From: Spirochaetales bacterium
Lineage (GTDB): Bacteria; Spirochaetota; Spirochaetia; DSM-2461
Assembly: GCA_016936555.1 (NCBI GenBank)
Contig: JAFGXR010000063.1
Location: forward strand, 1-49,744
DNA: 49,744 bases
Direction: 5' to 3'
A program made the position numbers and the translations under genes. Shown in pieces: positions 24,360 through 31,100 of this stretch (the first letter of the stretch is position 1; each line of letters opens with the position of its first letter). The notes below the pieces were generated by a model. The model had not been told where the DNA came from. It was given only the letters and a program-made list of their open reading frames with translations, and made no database searches.

Positions 24360-24967
24360 TGCCAGTAAAAAATAAAAGCTTTCCAGAAAATAGGGGATAC
24401 AACTTTTCTATTCCTTCTTTTATGAGACTTAACCAAAGGCAGCACTTCAGAAAATGTTTCGGCATGAGCTCCGGAGAATATACAGAGCATGGAACACTGA
24501 ACTCTTCTTCCGTAAAGAACCGTAGATAGTAAAATTACCGCCTGATATATTACATACGCCGCGATAAGCCCATTAATTAAATAAGGCTCCATAGCCGTGG
24601 AGAAAAAATATCCGTCTTTAAGAAGCTGAAGCGGCATCGTTGTCCAGGGAAAGGGCATAAAAGCAATATACAATTCGGGAATCCCTGTTAAAGCAGGTAA
24701 TATCACAAGAAATAAAATCATCGAAGTAGGTAAAATCAATAAGGAGTTTGTCCGCATGTTCGGTCGGCTGGGTTTTCGTCTGATCAGTTTCAGAGAAATA
24801 GACGATGCCGTAATGGCAATAACCGTACGGAATACATTTTCATAAAGGACGTAAACTCTATGGATCAGTTCAGTCTTGTAGAGATTATTGAGTGTACCCA
24901 CGACAAGGCCGACTCCCATGAACAAATAGACAAGATAGATCATTTTTTTCTTAAGTTTTTCTTTCAT
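24350..24967 (-). pseudogene. 5' part of a frameshifted membrane polyferredoxin gene
   Basis: About 205 residues from an ATG at 24967 (MKEKLKKKMIYL, GGAG upstream). It has about five membrane segments and a degenerate cluster-like motif RRVQCSMLCIFSGAH, corresponding to the CxxxCP site of NapH/NosR-like proteins. The frame stops at 24350 just after KAFIFYWHCL. Re-reading one T in the run TTTTTT (plus 24367-24372) gives KAFIFLLALSLMALMAADLW, a smooth helix running into the downstream Fe-S half. The start lies one base after the MarR stop, so the two form an operon. Confidence 0.7.
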
Positions 24968-24968
24968 T

Positions 24969-25394
24969 CTAAACTCCGGTATTTCTGATGATTTCATCGA
25001 GTCGGCGGTTCATTGATTCCAGAACCTCATCTGTAAAGCCATTAAAGATCTGCAATGACCATTGATTCAGGACGTATATAACCTTTTCACATTTGATCGA
25101 TCCCTCTGCACTGATTGAGACAAGCTTAGTCCGGGAATCCTCCTGACTCTTATTCCGGAAAACCAGTCCTTTTTCTTCCAGTGAAGCCACGGTTCTGGCT
25201 ATGACACTTTTATCAAGTGCCAGTTCCCGGACAAGTGAATCTTGTGAGACAGCTTCACTTGTACTCAGAACAAGAAGAGCCAATCCTTCTGAACTTCCCA
25301 GTCCTTCACTCTTCAGACCTGTTTTTAAAAAAAGTTTAAAATGTCTGTCTATCTGTGAAAATTTCTTTCCGATTTCGATAATATTCTTTTTCAT
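24969..25394 (-). CDS. MarR family transcriptional regulator
   Basis: A 141-residue winged-helix protein. The helix-turn-helix region is VSQDSLVRELALDKSVIARTV and the wing DSRTKLVSISAEG. These match the MarR family, usually ligand-responsive repressors that bind palindromes at their own promoter. An inverted repeat with AGTTG/CAACT arms lies 13 bp upstream of the start and overlaps the expected transcription start. It is the first gene of the operon with the membrane polyferredoxin and is probably its regulator. Confidence 0.88.
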   Translation of the reverse strand: MKKNIIEIGKKFSQIDRHFKLFLKTGLKSEGLGSSEGLALLVLSTSEAVSQDSLVRELALDKSVIARTVASLEEKGLVFRNKSQEDSRTKLVSISAEGSIKCEKVIYVLNQWSLQIFNGFTDEVLESMNRRLDEIIRNTGV

Positions 25395-25406
25395 ACATCC
25401 ACTTTT

Positions 25407-25430
25407 AGTTGTTTTTGCAACTATATATAA
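25407..25430 (-). promoter_or_regulatory. Candidate MarR operator and -10 region
   Basis: Inverted repeat AGTTG-TTTTTG-CAACT (25407-25422) directly follows a TATATA -10-like sequence on the minus strand (about 25423-25428). A repressor bound here would block its own operon. Confidence 0.45.
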
Positions 25431-25458
25431 AAAAAGAAATAGAATCTACCCTGCAATA

Positions 25459-25491
25459 CAACCGGCTAGATTATGAAAATAAAGCCGGTTG
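25459..25491. terminator. Hairpin beyond the valS stop, possible terminator
   Basis: A perfect 9-bp stem CAACCGGCT/AGCCGGTTG (25459-25467 and 25483-25491), 17 bp beyond the end of valS. Neither side has a clear T-tract, so termination is uncertain. Confidence 0.4.
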
Positions 25492-25507
25492 CTTATTCGG
25501 ATAAATC

Positions 25508-28150
25508 CTACCCTTCCAGGTCAGCCAGATGCTTTTTCATCTTCTCTATGGCGTCGGAAAACTCGGCGAGCTTTTCCTTCTCCTTGGCGATAACCTCTTC
25601 GGGCGCCCGGGACACGAAGCTCTCGTTTGAAAGTTTCTTCTCCGTGGCGATTCTGTTCTGTTCGGCTTTTACGATATTCTTCTTCAGCTTGTCGATTTCC
25701 TTCTCCACATCGATGGCGTCGCGGATAAATACAAAAGCCTCGAAGCCCTTTCCGACGGTTGCCACGGCCCCTTCGGGTGTAGCGGAACCGTCGAGGATCT
25801 CGAAGTCGTCTGACTTGACCAGCATGGCGATAACGTCGCTCTGGCTTTCCATAAAGGCTCTCTGATCGGCATCGACCTTGATCCTGACCCGGATTTTCTT
25901 CGCCGGTGGAATGGTGAACTCGGAACGGACCGTTCTGACAGCCTGTACGATATCCTTGAGAATATTGAAGGAAGCCTCTGCTTCACCATTGACCTTATCT
26001 TCGCTGTATTCGGGATATCTCTCCACGATTATGGCTTCGCCGGCGCCGGGTAGCTTCTGATAGATCTCCTCGGTCACGAAGGGAATGAAGGGATGGAGAA
26101 GCTTAAGAGACTCTTCCAGCACGGCGATCAGCATGGTGGCCGCTCTGTCTTTTTCAGCATCGTCATCGTCATAGAGATAGAGCTTGGAGGCTTCCACGTA
26201 CCAGTCGCAGAAATCATTCCAGAAATACTCGTAGACAGCATGGCCCATATCATCGAAGCGGTAGGCTTCCATGGCGGCGCCGATCGTTCTGGTCGTTTCG
26301 TTTATCCTGTGGAAGATCCACTGATCGATGGCCTTTTTCTCGATGGCATTTTTATCGAGCATGGTCCTCCCTTCGAGGTTCATAAGGATGTAACGCGAGG
26401 CGTTCCACACCTTGTTGCAGAATTTGGAACCGATTTTCACCGTCTCCATATCCATCAGGATATCCTGTCCCTGGGCCGAGAGATAGGCCAGCGTGAACTT
26501 CATGGCGTCGGAACCGTACTGATCGACCACATCGAGGGGGTCGATACCGTTGCCCAGGGATTTGGACATTTTCCGCCCCTGTTTGTCCCGGATCAGCTGG
26601 TGGATGTAGATATCCCGGAAGGGAACCTGTCCCGTGAACTCGAGCCCGGCCATGATCATTCTGGCGACCCAGAAGAAAATAATATCGTATGCCGTTACCA
26701 GAGACGTGGTGGGATAAAACTGCTCCAGATCGGGTGTTTTCTCCGGCCAGCCCAGAGTGGAAAACGGCCAGAGCCAGGAACTGAACCACGTATCCAGAAC
26801 ATCGTTGTCCTGCTTCAGGCTGGATGAGCTGCACTTGGGACAACCGGTTACCTCATCTTCGGAAACGATCATCTCACCGCAGTCCTGACAGTACCAGACG
26901 GGAATTCTGTGGCCCCACCAGAGCTGCCGGGAGATACACCAGTCGCGGATTCCCGTCAGCCAGTGCTTGTATGTGTTTTCCCATTTCTGGGGATAGAAGC
27001 GGATCTCCCCGTCTTCCCAGGCTTTCAGGGCCTTTTCGGCCAGAGGGGCCATGCGGACGAACCACTGCTCCGACATATAGGGTTCAACGACTGTTTTACA
27101 CCTGTAGCAGTGTCCCACCTGGTGGGGCTGCTCTTCATCATCCTTGTAGACTCCCGCTTCCTTCAGAGCTTCGATGGTCGCTTTGCGGGCTGTTTTCACA
27201 TCCATTCCGCGGAACTTTTCCGGAACGTTTTCGTTGAGCGTCGCATCGGGGTTGAGGATATTGATTCTCTCAAGGTCGTGCCTGTTTCCGATATCCCAGT
27301 CGTTGGGGTCGTGAGCGGGAGTGATTTTCACGGCGCCGGTACCGAATTCCATTTTACAGTAGGAGTCGGCGATGATGGGGATCTTTCTGTCAGTCAGCGG
27401 CAGGTCGACAGTCTTACCGATCAGGTGCCGGTATCTCTCATCTTCGGGGTGGACGGCGACCGCCGTATCTCCGAACATGGTTTCCGGTCTGGTCGTGGCG
27501 ATTTCGATCGATCCGCTTCCGTCGGTCAGGGGATATCTGTAGTGATAGAGCTTTCCGGCTTTCTCTTCGTGGTCCACTTCGTCGTCGGCCAGAGCCGTTC
27601 CGCAGGAGGGACACCAGTTGACCAGGTATTCCCCTTTGTAAATCAAATCTTTTTTATAGAGATCGACGAATACTTTCTTTACGGCGTTGGAGAGTCCGTC
27701 ATCGAGGGTGAACCGCTCGCGGGACCAGTCGCAGGATGCTCCGATTTTCTTCAGCTGATCGGTGATGATGGCGTGGTGGTTCTCTTTGACCTTCCATGTC
27801 TCCTCGATGAACTTCTCGCGGCCCAGATCGTGGCGGCCAAGCCCCTTTTCCTTGAGCTTTCTCTCAACGACATTCTGCGTGGCGATTCCCGCGTGGTCCG
27901 TACCGGGAACCCAGAGGGTCGGACGGCCCTGCATCCTGTTGTAGCGGATGAGAATATCCTGAAGGCTGTTGTTCAATCCGTGTCCCATATGAAGGACTCC
28001 GGTGACGTTGGGAGGGGGAATGACGATGGTGAAAGGTTCTTTTTCCTTATCACCCGCCGGTTTGAAATATCCCTTTTCCTCCCAGAATTTATATAATCTG
28101 TCTTCAAAATCTTTCGGATTGTAGGTTTTATCGAGTTCAACTGCTTTCAT
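25508..28150 (-). CDS. valS: Valyl-tRNA synthetase
   Basis: An 880-residue class I aminoacyl-tRNA synthetase that charges tRNA-Val. The HIGH-type motif lies in PPPNVTGVLHMGHGLNNS near residue 45. The editing (CP1) domain occupies about 160-400, with zinc-ribbon pairs CPSCG and CQDCGE...CPKC. KMSKS occurs as GRKMSKSLGNGIDPLDV near residue 545. A C-terminal coiled-coil arm follows from about 815. Length and order are normal. It is a single gene. No T-box leader is seen; the leader instead carries a 42-bp palindromic element that ends at the AAAGG ribosome site. Confidence 0.96.
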   Translation of the reverse strand: MKAVELDKTYNPKDFEDRLYKFWEEKGYFKPAGDKEKEPFTIVIPPPNVTGVLHMGHGLNNSLQDILIRYNRMQGRPTLWVPGTDHAGIATQNVVERKLKEKGLGRHDLGREKFIEETWKVKENHHAIITDQLKKIGASCDWSRERFTLDDGLSNAVKKVFVDLYKKDLIYKGEYLVNWCPSCGTALADDEVDHEEKAGKLYHYRYPLTDGSGSIEIATTRPETMFGDTAVAVHPEDERYRHLIGKTVDLPLTDRKIPIIADSYCKMEFGTGAVKITPAHDPNDWDIGNRHDLERINILNPDATLNENVPEKFRGMDVKTARKATIEALKEAGVYKDDEEQPHQVGHCYRCKTVVEPYMSEQWFVRMAPLAEKALKAWEDGEIRFYPQKWENTYKHWLTGIRDWCISRQLWWGHRIPVWYCQDCGEMIVSEDEVTGCPKCSSSSLKQDNDVLDTWFSSWLWPFSTLGWPEKTPDLEQFYPTTSLVTAYDIIFFWVARMIMAGLEFTGQVPFRDIYIHQLIRDKQGRKMSKSLGNGIDPLDVVDQYGSDAMKFTLAYLSAQGQDILMDMETVKIGSKFCNKVWNASRYILMNLEGRTMLDKNAIEKKAIDQWIFHRINETTRTIGAAMEAYRFDDMGHAVYEYFWNDFCDWYVEASKLYLYDDDDAEKDRAATMLIAVLEESLKLLHPFIPFVTEEIYQKLPGAGEAIIVERYPEYSEDKVNGEAEASFNILKDIVQAVRTVRSEFTIPPAKKIRVRIKVDADQRAFMESQSDVIAMLVKSDDFEILDGSATPEGAVATVGKGFEAFVFIRDAIDVEKEIDKLKKNIVKAEQNRIATEKKLSNESFVSRAPEEVIAKEKEKLAEFSDAIEKMKKHLADLEG

Positions 28151-28161
28151 TAAAATATTCC

Positions 28162-28203
28162 TTTGGACGCAAAGGCGGGCAGGAAGCCCGCTTCCGACCA
28201 GCC
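28162..28203 (-). repeat. 42-bp palindromic element, copy 2, in the valS leader
   Basis: On the minus strand it starts GGCTGGTCG, with hairpin GGAAGC-GG-GCTTCC, then TGCCCGCC and TTTGCGTCCAAA. Flanks and length match the copies at 561-602 and 30799-30840, with different arm sequence. It lies between the likely valS promoter and start codon, so it is transcribed as a leader hairpin. Its last bases contribute the AAAGG ribosome-binding sequence. Confidence 0.7.
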
Positions 28204-28226
28204 TTAAGTAGTTCTATAAGAAATAG

Positions 28227-28255
28227 ATATTAGCAGATTAGAAAACGATCTTCAA
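28227..28255 (-). promoter_or_regulatory. Candidate valS promoter
   Basis: TTGAAG (28250-28255), a 17-bp spacer and TAATAT (28227-28232) on the minus strand, giving a leader of about 70 nt that contains the palindromic element. Confidence 0.5.
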
Positions 28256-28305
28256 TAAGTGATATTCTGCAAGTGGATTTAGAATAGGGAAATTCATTTC
28301 CTGTT

Positions 28306-28460
28306 GATACCTAACCGCATTATAACCACGCGCAGGTGAATCAGAGTCTCCGTTATCAGGTGAGCGTCTGCGAACGAACCGCCGTCAAGAACGTCTGCTG
28401 ATGATAACGGCTATTCAGATCAGGGCCGTAGGCACGATGCCGAAGGACCGGCCTGCATGA
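28306..28460. other. GC-rich structured island, no coding potential seen
   Basis: Between AT-rich flanks, this stretch has long-range symmetry. CCGTTATCA (about 28351) pairs with TGATAACGG (about 28401), and pairing extends imperfectly outward over about 20 bp on each side. The enclosed loop carries two direct copies of CGTCTGC. A second hairpin (GGCA-CGA-TGCC) lies at about 28430-28450. An ACCTAAC near 28308 has the shape of an integron core site on the complementary strand, but no matching partner box was found. Candidates are a recombination site, a mobile-element end or a structured RNA. Confidence 0.4.
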
Positions 28461-28479
28461 CTTTATTAACTATTCCGGA

Positions 28480-28775
28480 CAATTCTAATACCAACATTAA
28501 ATCGACGAAAATCAAGATTATAGTGCTCCCTTAAGTCAATACAGCCTTATGCCACTTTTAAGTTAGATTCCGGGAAGACCAACATAAGTGATGTCAGAAG
28601 CCCAAACCTGATTAGAAAGGGTTATATCCAGATTTCGAAGTAGATAGGGATATTTCTTATGCTTTTTCCCGGGTTACGAAAGACAGCGTTTCGGAACGAT
28701 CGCTCTGATGCCCATCTCTCTAGAGAGCCTGTAGACACGTTTGAGAGTCGTATTGTGACCATGATGTGAGATGGC
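28480..28775 (-). pseudogene. IS3-family transposase (orfB) remnant
   Basis: Translating the minus strand from about 28775 gives GHNTTLKRVYRLSREMGIRA, then PGKKHKKYPYLLRNLDITLS and NQVWASDITYVGLP. These blocks match the N-terminal and first catalytic-Asp region of IS3-family transposases. A stop codon interrupts it after RCLS. After DITYVGLPGI the normal sequence is missing and only a later-looking fragment follows (KSGIRLY, KGAL). The DDE core is deleted, so it is a dead fragment. No clear terminal inverted repeats were seen. Confidence 0.7.
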
Positions 28776-28894
28776 TTAAAAAGCTCTTTGAAATAAAAAC
28801 ACTTCCGGAATCAAAGCAGAAAAAGATCGTCCGGAATATCAATACAGTTTTAGAAAACTTCCGCTTGAAACGGGAAATCGACACGAAAGACTAA
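28766..28894 (+). pseudogene. C-terminal fragment of a truncated regulator-like ORF
   Basis: A 42-codon tail reading WLKKLFEIKTLPESKQKKIV, then a short basic end and a TAA at 28892-28894. The Leu-Pro-x-x-x-Gln pattern followed by an amphipathic helix resembles the C-termini of XRE-type helix-turn-helix regulators. The 5' part is replaced by the IS3 remnant. There is no convincing start or ribosome site. Confidence 0.3.
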
Positions 28895-28895
28895 A

Positions 28896-29162
28896 TCAGC
28901 TGACATCCTTCAGAATATCGAACAACTCCGAATCATTAGCTTTCAGAATCGGCAGTAAATCCTTCCGCCAGCCCCCTGGCATATCATGAAAATAAAAGAT
29001 GAAATCTTCCTTCTTACCCTGATCCAACAGGAAGAACTCCAGATCCTGGGTTGCCAAGATGGGAATCTGAGGATCAGCGAAATGTTCTGCATAAACCCGC
29101 AAAACCCAGCTGCCAATCAGGATGAAGTCCTGCAGGATTCCGTTATCGTCAAAATCCTTCAA
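28896..29162 (-). CDS. Deletion derivative of a GSx-type nucleotidyltransferase
   Basis: An 88-residue protein. The N-terminal half, DFILIGSWVLRVYAEHF followed by PILATQDLEFFL, resembles the GS...DxD/E start of minimal or AbiEii-like nucleotidyltransferases. The last 35 residues (DMPGGWRKDLLPILKANDSE) resemble the C-terminal end of the same families, normally more than 200 residues long. The middle, which should hold the rest of the active site, is missing, so an internal in-frame deletion is likely and activity is doubtful. It follows the 29184-29498 gene by 21 bp on the same strand, as partner genes of toxin-antitoxin-like modules usually do. Confidence 0.55.
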   Translation of the reverse strand: MKDFDDNGILQDFILIGSWVLRVYAEHFADPQIPILATQDLEFFLLDQGKKEDFIFYFHDMPGGWRKDLLPILKANDSELFDILKDVS

Positions 29163-29183
29163 GATGGATTCAAATAGATCATA

Positions 29184-29498
29184 TTATCTGTTGGCGACAT
29201 GCAGTAGTTTCCTCACTTCCTCAAGGTTTTCCTTCGATTTCTTCCGCATCTTCTCATAGCGGTGGCGCTTTTCAAGCTGTTCAGACACGTCCTTGACAGA
29301 GGGGGAACCCTCTTTGCCAACATAGACGAATTTCACCTTTTGGTTCTCTCTGTAAGCAAGGTAGTAATAGGAGTGCCCGCCGCGCTTCTTCACCGACAGG
29401 GAACCTCTGGCGCACTCGGAGATTTTCCGGTCGTACATATCAAGAAGAGAGTTCAGTCGGTTGTATTCCTCTTTTATCACGTCGTGAATGACGCTCAT
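29184..29498 (-). CDS. Small conserved partner of the nucleotidyltransferase
   Basis: A 104-residue basic protein from MSVIHDVIKEEYNRLNSLLD (four more codons are possible upstream). It has an N-terminal helix, a central two- or three-stranded element (SVKKRGGHSYYYLAYRENQK) and a C-terminal coiled-coil helix (EKRHRYEKMRKKSKENLEE). I recall similar small proteins directly upstream of GSx nucleotidyltransferase genes, but no function is known to me. A consensus promoter (29552-29580) flanked by an 8-bp inverted repeat precedes it, which looks like an autoregulated module. Confidence 0.6.
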   Translation of the reverse strand: MSVIHDVIKEEYNRLNSLLDMYDRKISECARGSLSVKKRGGHSYYYLAYRENQKVKFVYVGKEGSPSVKDVSEQLEKRHRYEKMRKKSKENLEEVRKLLHVANR

Positions 29499-29531
29499 AT
29501 CATACCCCAAAACAATTTAGTTTAATTTTCT

Positions 29532-29580
29532 TGCCTAACATATTTATTATAAATATATTCACGTTAGGCATTGTTGTCAA
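29532..29580 (-). promoter_or_regulatory. Promoter inside an inverted-repeat operator
   Basis: TTGACA (29575-29580), a 17-bp spacer and TATATT (29552-29557) on the minus strand. TGCCTAAC (29532-29539) and GTTAGGCA (29563-29570) form an 8-bp inverted repeat 31 bp apart centre to centre (three helical turns). One arm lies inside the spacer, the other just downstream of the start point. Confidence 0.6.
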
Positions 29581-29597
29581 TAAAAAAGTAATGACGA

Positions 29598-29634
29598 GTT
29601 AACTTGCACCGGAGAAGCCGGTGTCAGGTTCAAC
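29598..29634. repeat. Imperfect hairpin between brnA and the next unit
   Basis: Perfect core CACCGG-AGAAG-CCGGTG (29607-29623), extended imperfectly by GTTAACTTG and TCAGGTTCAAC with bulges. It may terminate the brnTA transcript, but the first T-run on the minus strand is about 20 nt downstream. Confidence 0.4.
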
Positions 29635-29666
29635 GCCATATTATTTTCAAATCCATTTCCCCAAAA

Positions 29667-29963
29667 TCAAGCCAGCTGTTTACTTTCCTCGATCATCTCT
29701 TTTCTCAACAGATCGTTCAAGAATGTCTGATACCCCTTCCCGTGGCTCTTGAGCCAGAGTAGAACATCCGCGTCGATCCGGGTTGTGATCTGCTCTTTCC
29801 TGGGCTTGAAAACCTTGTGGAAAGGAACTGCTCGGGAAAAGTCCTCATCAGACCATTCCTTAATATCCGAGGTATCTATTTCGGAGTCCGGGAGGTCGGC
29901 AAGTTTCGCAAGTCTTGCCTTTGTTTCTTCATCCATTGGGCTAAAACCATTTTCCCGCTTCAT
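29667..29963 (-). CDS. brnA: BrnA-type antitoxin
   Basis: A 98-residue antitoxin. The C-terminal half has the ribbon-helix-helix-like DNA-binding region (KEQITTRIDADVLLWLKSHG, then YQTFLNDLLRKEM) typical of BrnA. The N-terminal half (residues 1-50, acidic, SDIKEWSDEDFSRAV) is the toxin-binding part. It overlaps the brnT end by 23 bp, toxin gene first, the usual order. BrnA dimers normally repress the operon together with BrnT. Confidence 0.9.
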   Translation of the reverse strand: MKRENGFSPMDEETKARLAKLADLPDSEIDTSDIKEWSDEDFSRAVPFHKVFKPRKEQITTRIDADVLLWLKSHGKGYQTFLNDLLRKEMIEESKQLA

Positions 29964-30228
29964 ACTTCCTCCTCTCTGCCGTTGTCGCTTTTCGGGCAGA
30001 TATTATTCTGAAAACTTCTTCATCCTGCTGATCCCTCATGGTGTAGACCACAAGCACCAGCAGGATACCGCCAATATGTCCCATGATCTGATGCCGGAGC
30101 TCTGAATCCGTGTAATCGTCACGAATCAGGGCAAACGGGTCAGCAAACACATATTTGGCGTCTTTGAATGACAATCCGTGCTTCTTCTGGTTGATTCTGT
30201 CCTTTTCTTCATCCCATTCAAAGGTCAT
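29941..30228 (-). CDS. brnT: BrnT-type ribonuclease toxin
   Basis: A 95-residue toxin of the BrnT family (RelE-fold ribonuclease). It opens with MTFEWDEEKDRINQKKHGLS, has FADPFALIRDD and ends with VFRIISARKATTAERRKYE, all conserved blocks including the Arg and Lys residues expected at the active site. The module looks intact. There is no Shine-Dalgarno: a perfect TATAAT (30235-30240) lies six bases before the ATG, so the start codon coincides with the expected transcription start. Confidence 0.9.
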   Translation of the reverse strand: MTFEWDEEKDRINQKKHGLSFKDAKYVFADPFALIRDDYTDSELRHQIMGHIGGILLVLVVYTMRDQQDEEVFRIISARKATTAERRKYEAGKWF

Positions 30229-30234
30229 AATATA

Positions 30235-30267
30235 ATTATACTATTGTAACTACATTTTTGCAATTAC
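30235..30267 (-). promoter_or_regulatory. brnTA promoter with partial palindrome
   Basis: TTGCAA (30258-30263), a 17-bp spacer and TATAAT (30235-30240) on the minus strand. A loose inverted repeat (GTAACTACA...TTGCAATTAC, 30246-30267) covers the -35 region and spacer and could be the BrnA operator. Confidence 0.55.
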
Positions 30268-30312
30268 ATAACTACTCAAGAAAGTAATGATCCTGTTGAG
30301 CTGACTGTTTGG

Positions 30313-30915
30313 CTAAAGGGAAGGATTCATCAACGGCTCCGTATTTTCTAATTCATAAATCGCAACACAGTACGGACATAACACACTTGAAACAGAAAGG
30401 TCTTTCTGAGATGAAAAGCATCCTTCTTTATGGAGTAAACCTGAAGCTCCAAAAGTTACTTCGTTACCCCACCCTTGCATGACATATTGATAATCCTGAT
30501 AGCTTCTGATAGCCATAAGCCCCGTCGGGTCAGTGTACCGCAACGGATTATTCGCCACATAACTAAACCAGTTTAGGCCGTCTTTTACAGGATCTTCTGT
30601 GATAAATCTACCAAGCTGGGGATCATACCATCTGGCATTGAAGTAATACAGCCCTGTATGAGAATCAATCTTCTTGCCCGTGTAGAACCCGTCACGCTCG
30701 ACGAATCCCGAAGCCCCGGTCTCTTCCCCAAACGGCGTGAAATCATTCTGCCAGAGGATGTTACCCTCGACATCGGTCATTAGAACCGTGGAACCGAGCC
30801 TGGTCGGAAGCAAGCTTCCTGCTCGGCCATGCAACCGGGGATGGTCTGTGAGGTAGAAATACAATGAGAAAGTGTCTGCAGAATCAATCAATTTGTTATT
30901 TTCTCTCAATATCAT
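30313..30915 (-). CDS. Orphan Rhs C-terminal fragment with variable tip
   Basis: A 200-residue remnant of an Rhs/YD-repeat protein (normally more than 1000 residues). Residues about 20-133 are the end of the Rhs core: YFYLTDH...LGSTVLMTD, GLYYFNARWYDPQLGRFITE, and DPTG at the usual boundary. The last 67 residues, from LMAIRSYQDYQYVMQGWG to the end with CPYC, are a variable tip of unknown activity. In full Rhs proteins this tip is a toxin. The DHLGS motif is split by 14 extra residues (26-39), exactly the length of the 42-bp element inserted there. There is no signal or shell region, so it is probably a silent or orphan cassette. No clear immunity gene was found. Confidence 0.75.
   Translation of the reverse strand: MILRENNKLIDSADTFSLYFYLTDHPRLHGRAGSLLPTRLGSTVLMTDVEGNILWQNDFTPFGEETGASGFVERDGFYTGKKIDSHTGLYYFNARWYDPQLGRFITEDPVKDGLNWFSYVANNPLRYTDPTGLMAIRSYQDYQYVMQGWGNEVTFGASGLLHKEGCFSSQKDLSVSSVLCPYCVAIYELENTEPLMNPSL
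30799..30840 (+). repeat. 42-bp palindromic element, copy 3, in frame inside the Rhs core
   Basis: On the plus strand it reads CCTGGTCG, hairpin GGAAGC-AA-GCTTCC, then TGCTCGGCCATGCAACCGGG and a final G. Removing these 42 bases restores a canonical D-H-L-G-S-T in the Rhs core. The insert adds PRLHGRAGSLLPTR in frame. Flanks match the other two copies; the hairpin arms differ. Confidence 0.75.
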
Positions 30916-30968
30916 TTTCTATCGTATAAAAAAATAGTAATTAATAATATAAAAAAAACAGGAACAAA

Positions 30969-31100
30969 TCACTCCTCTATCGACGGATAGTGTACAGAAT
31001 CGACGTTTCCGTCAGCGACTTGAGTACGATAGATTAAACAAGAGACGTTACAACGGTCTCCTAAGTAAACAATAGGACCTAACCCAACTTCAATAATCAA
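30969..31100 (-). pseudogene. Possible tail of a lost small ORF
   Basis: A 43-codon frame from a TTG that overlaps the end of arfB, reading GPIVYLGDRCNVSCLIYRTQ and ending in HYPSIEE. Codon use is more AT-rich than in neighbours. No ribosome site is evident. It may be a piece of an Rhs-associated or immunity gene, or chance. Confidence 0.2.

Noticed and set aside
24350-24380. Programmed -1 frameshift site
   Set aside because: The zero-frame codons are ATT TTT TAC, so the A-site tRNA cannot re-pair after slipping, and no downstream stimulatory stem is evident. An indel is simpler.
28151-28310. T-box riboswitch upstream of valS
   Set aside because: No Val specifier loop, no conserved T-box core sequence and no terminator/antiterminator pair. 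The only hairpin belongs to the 42-bp element.
29532-29634. Integron attC site
   Set aside because: RYYYAAC and GTTRRRY boxes are present but only 37 bp end to end with no inner L boxes. The nearby hairpin at 29598-29634 lacks matching R boxes, and no integron integrase is in the window.
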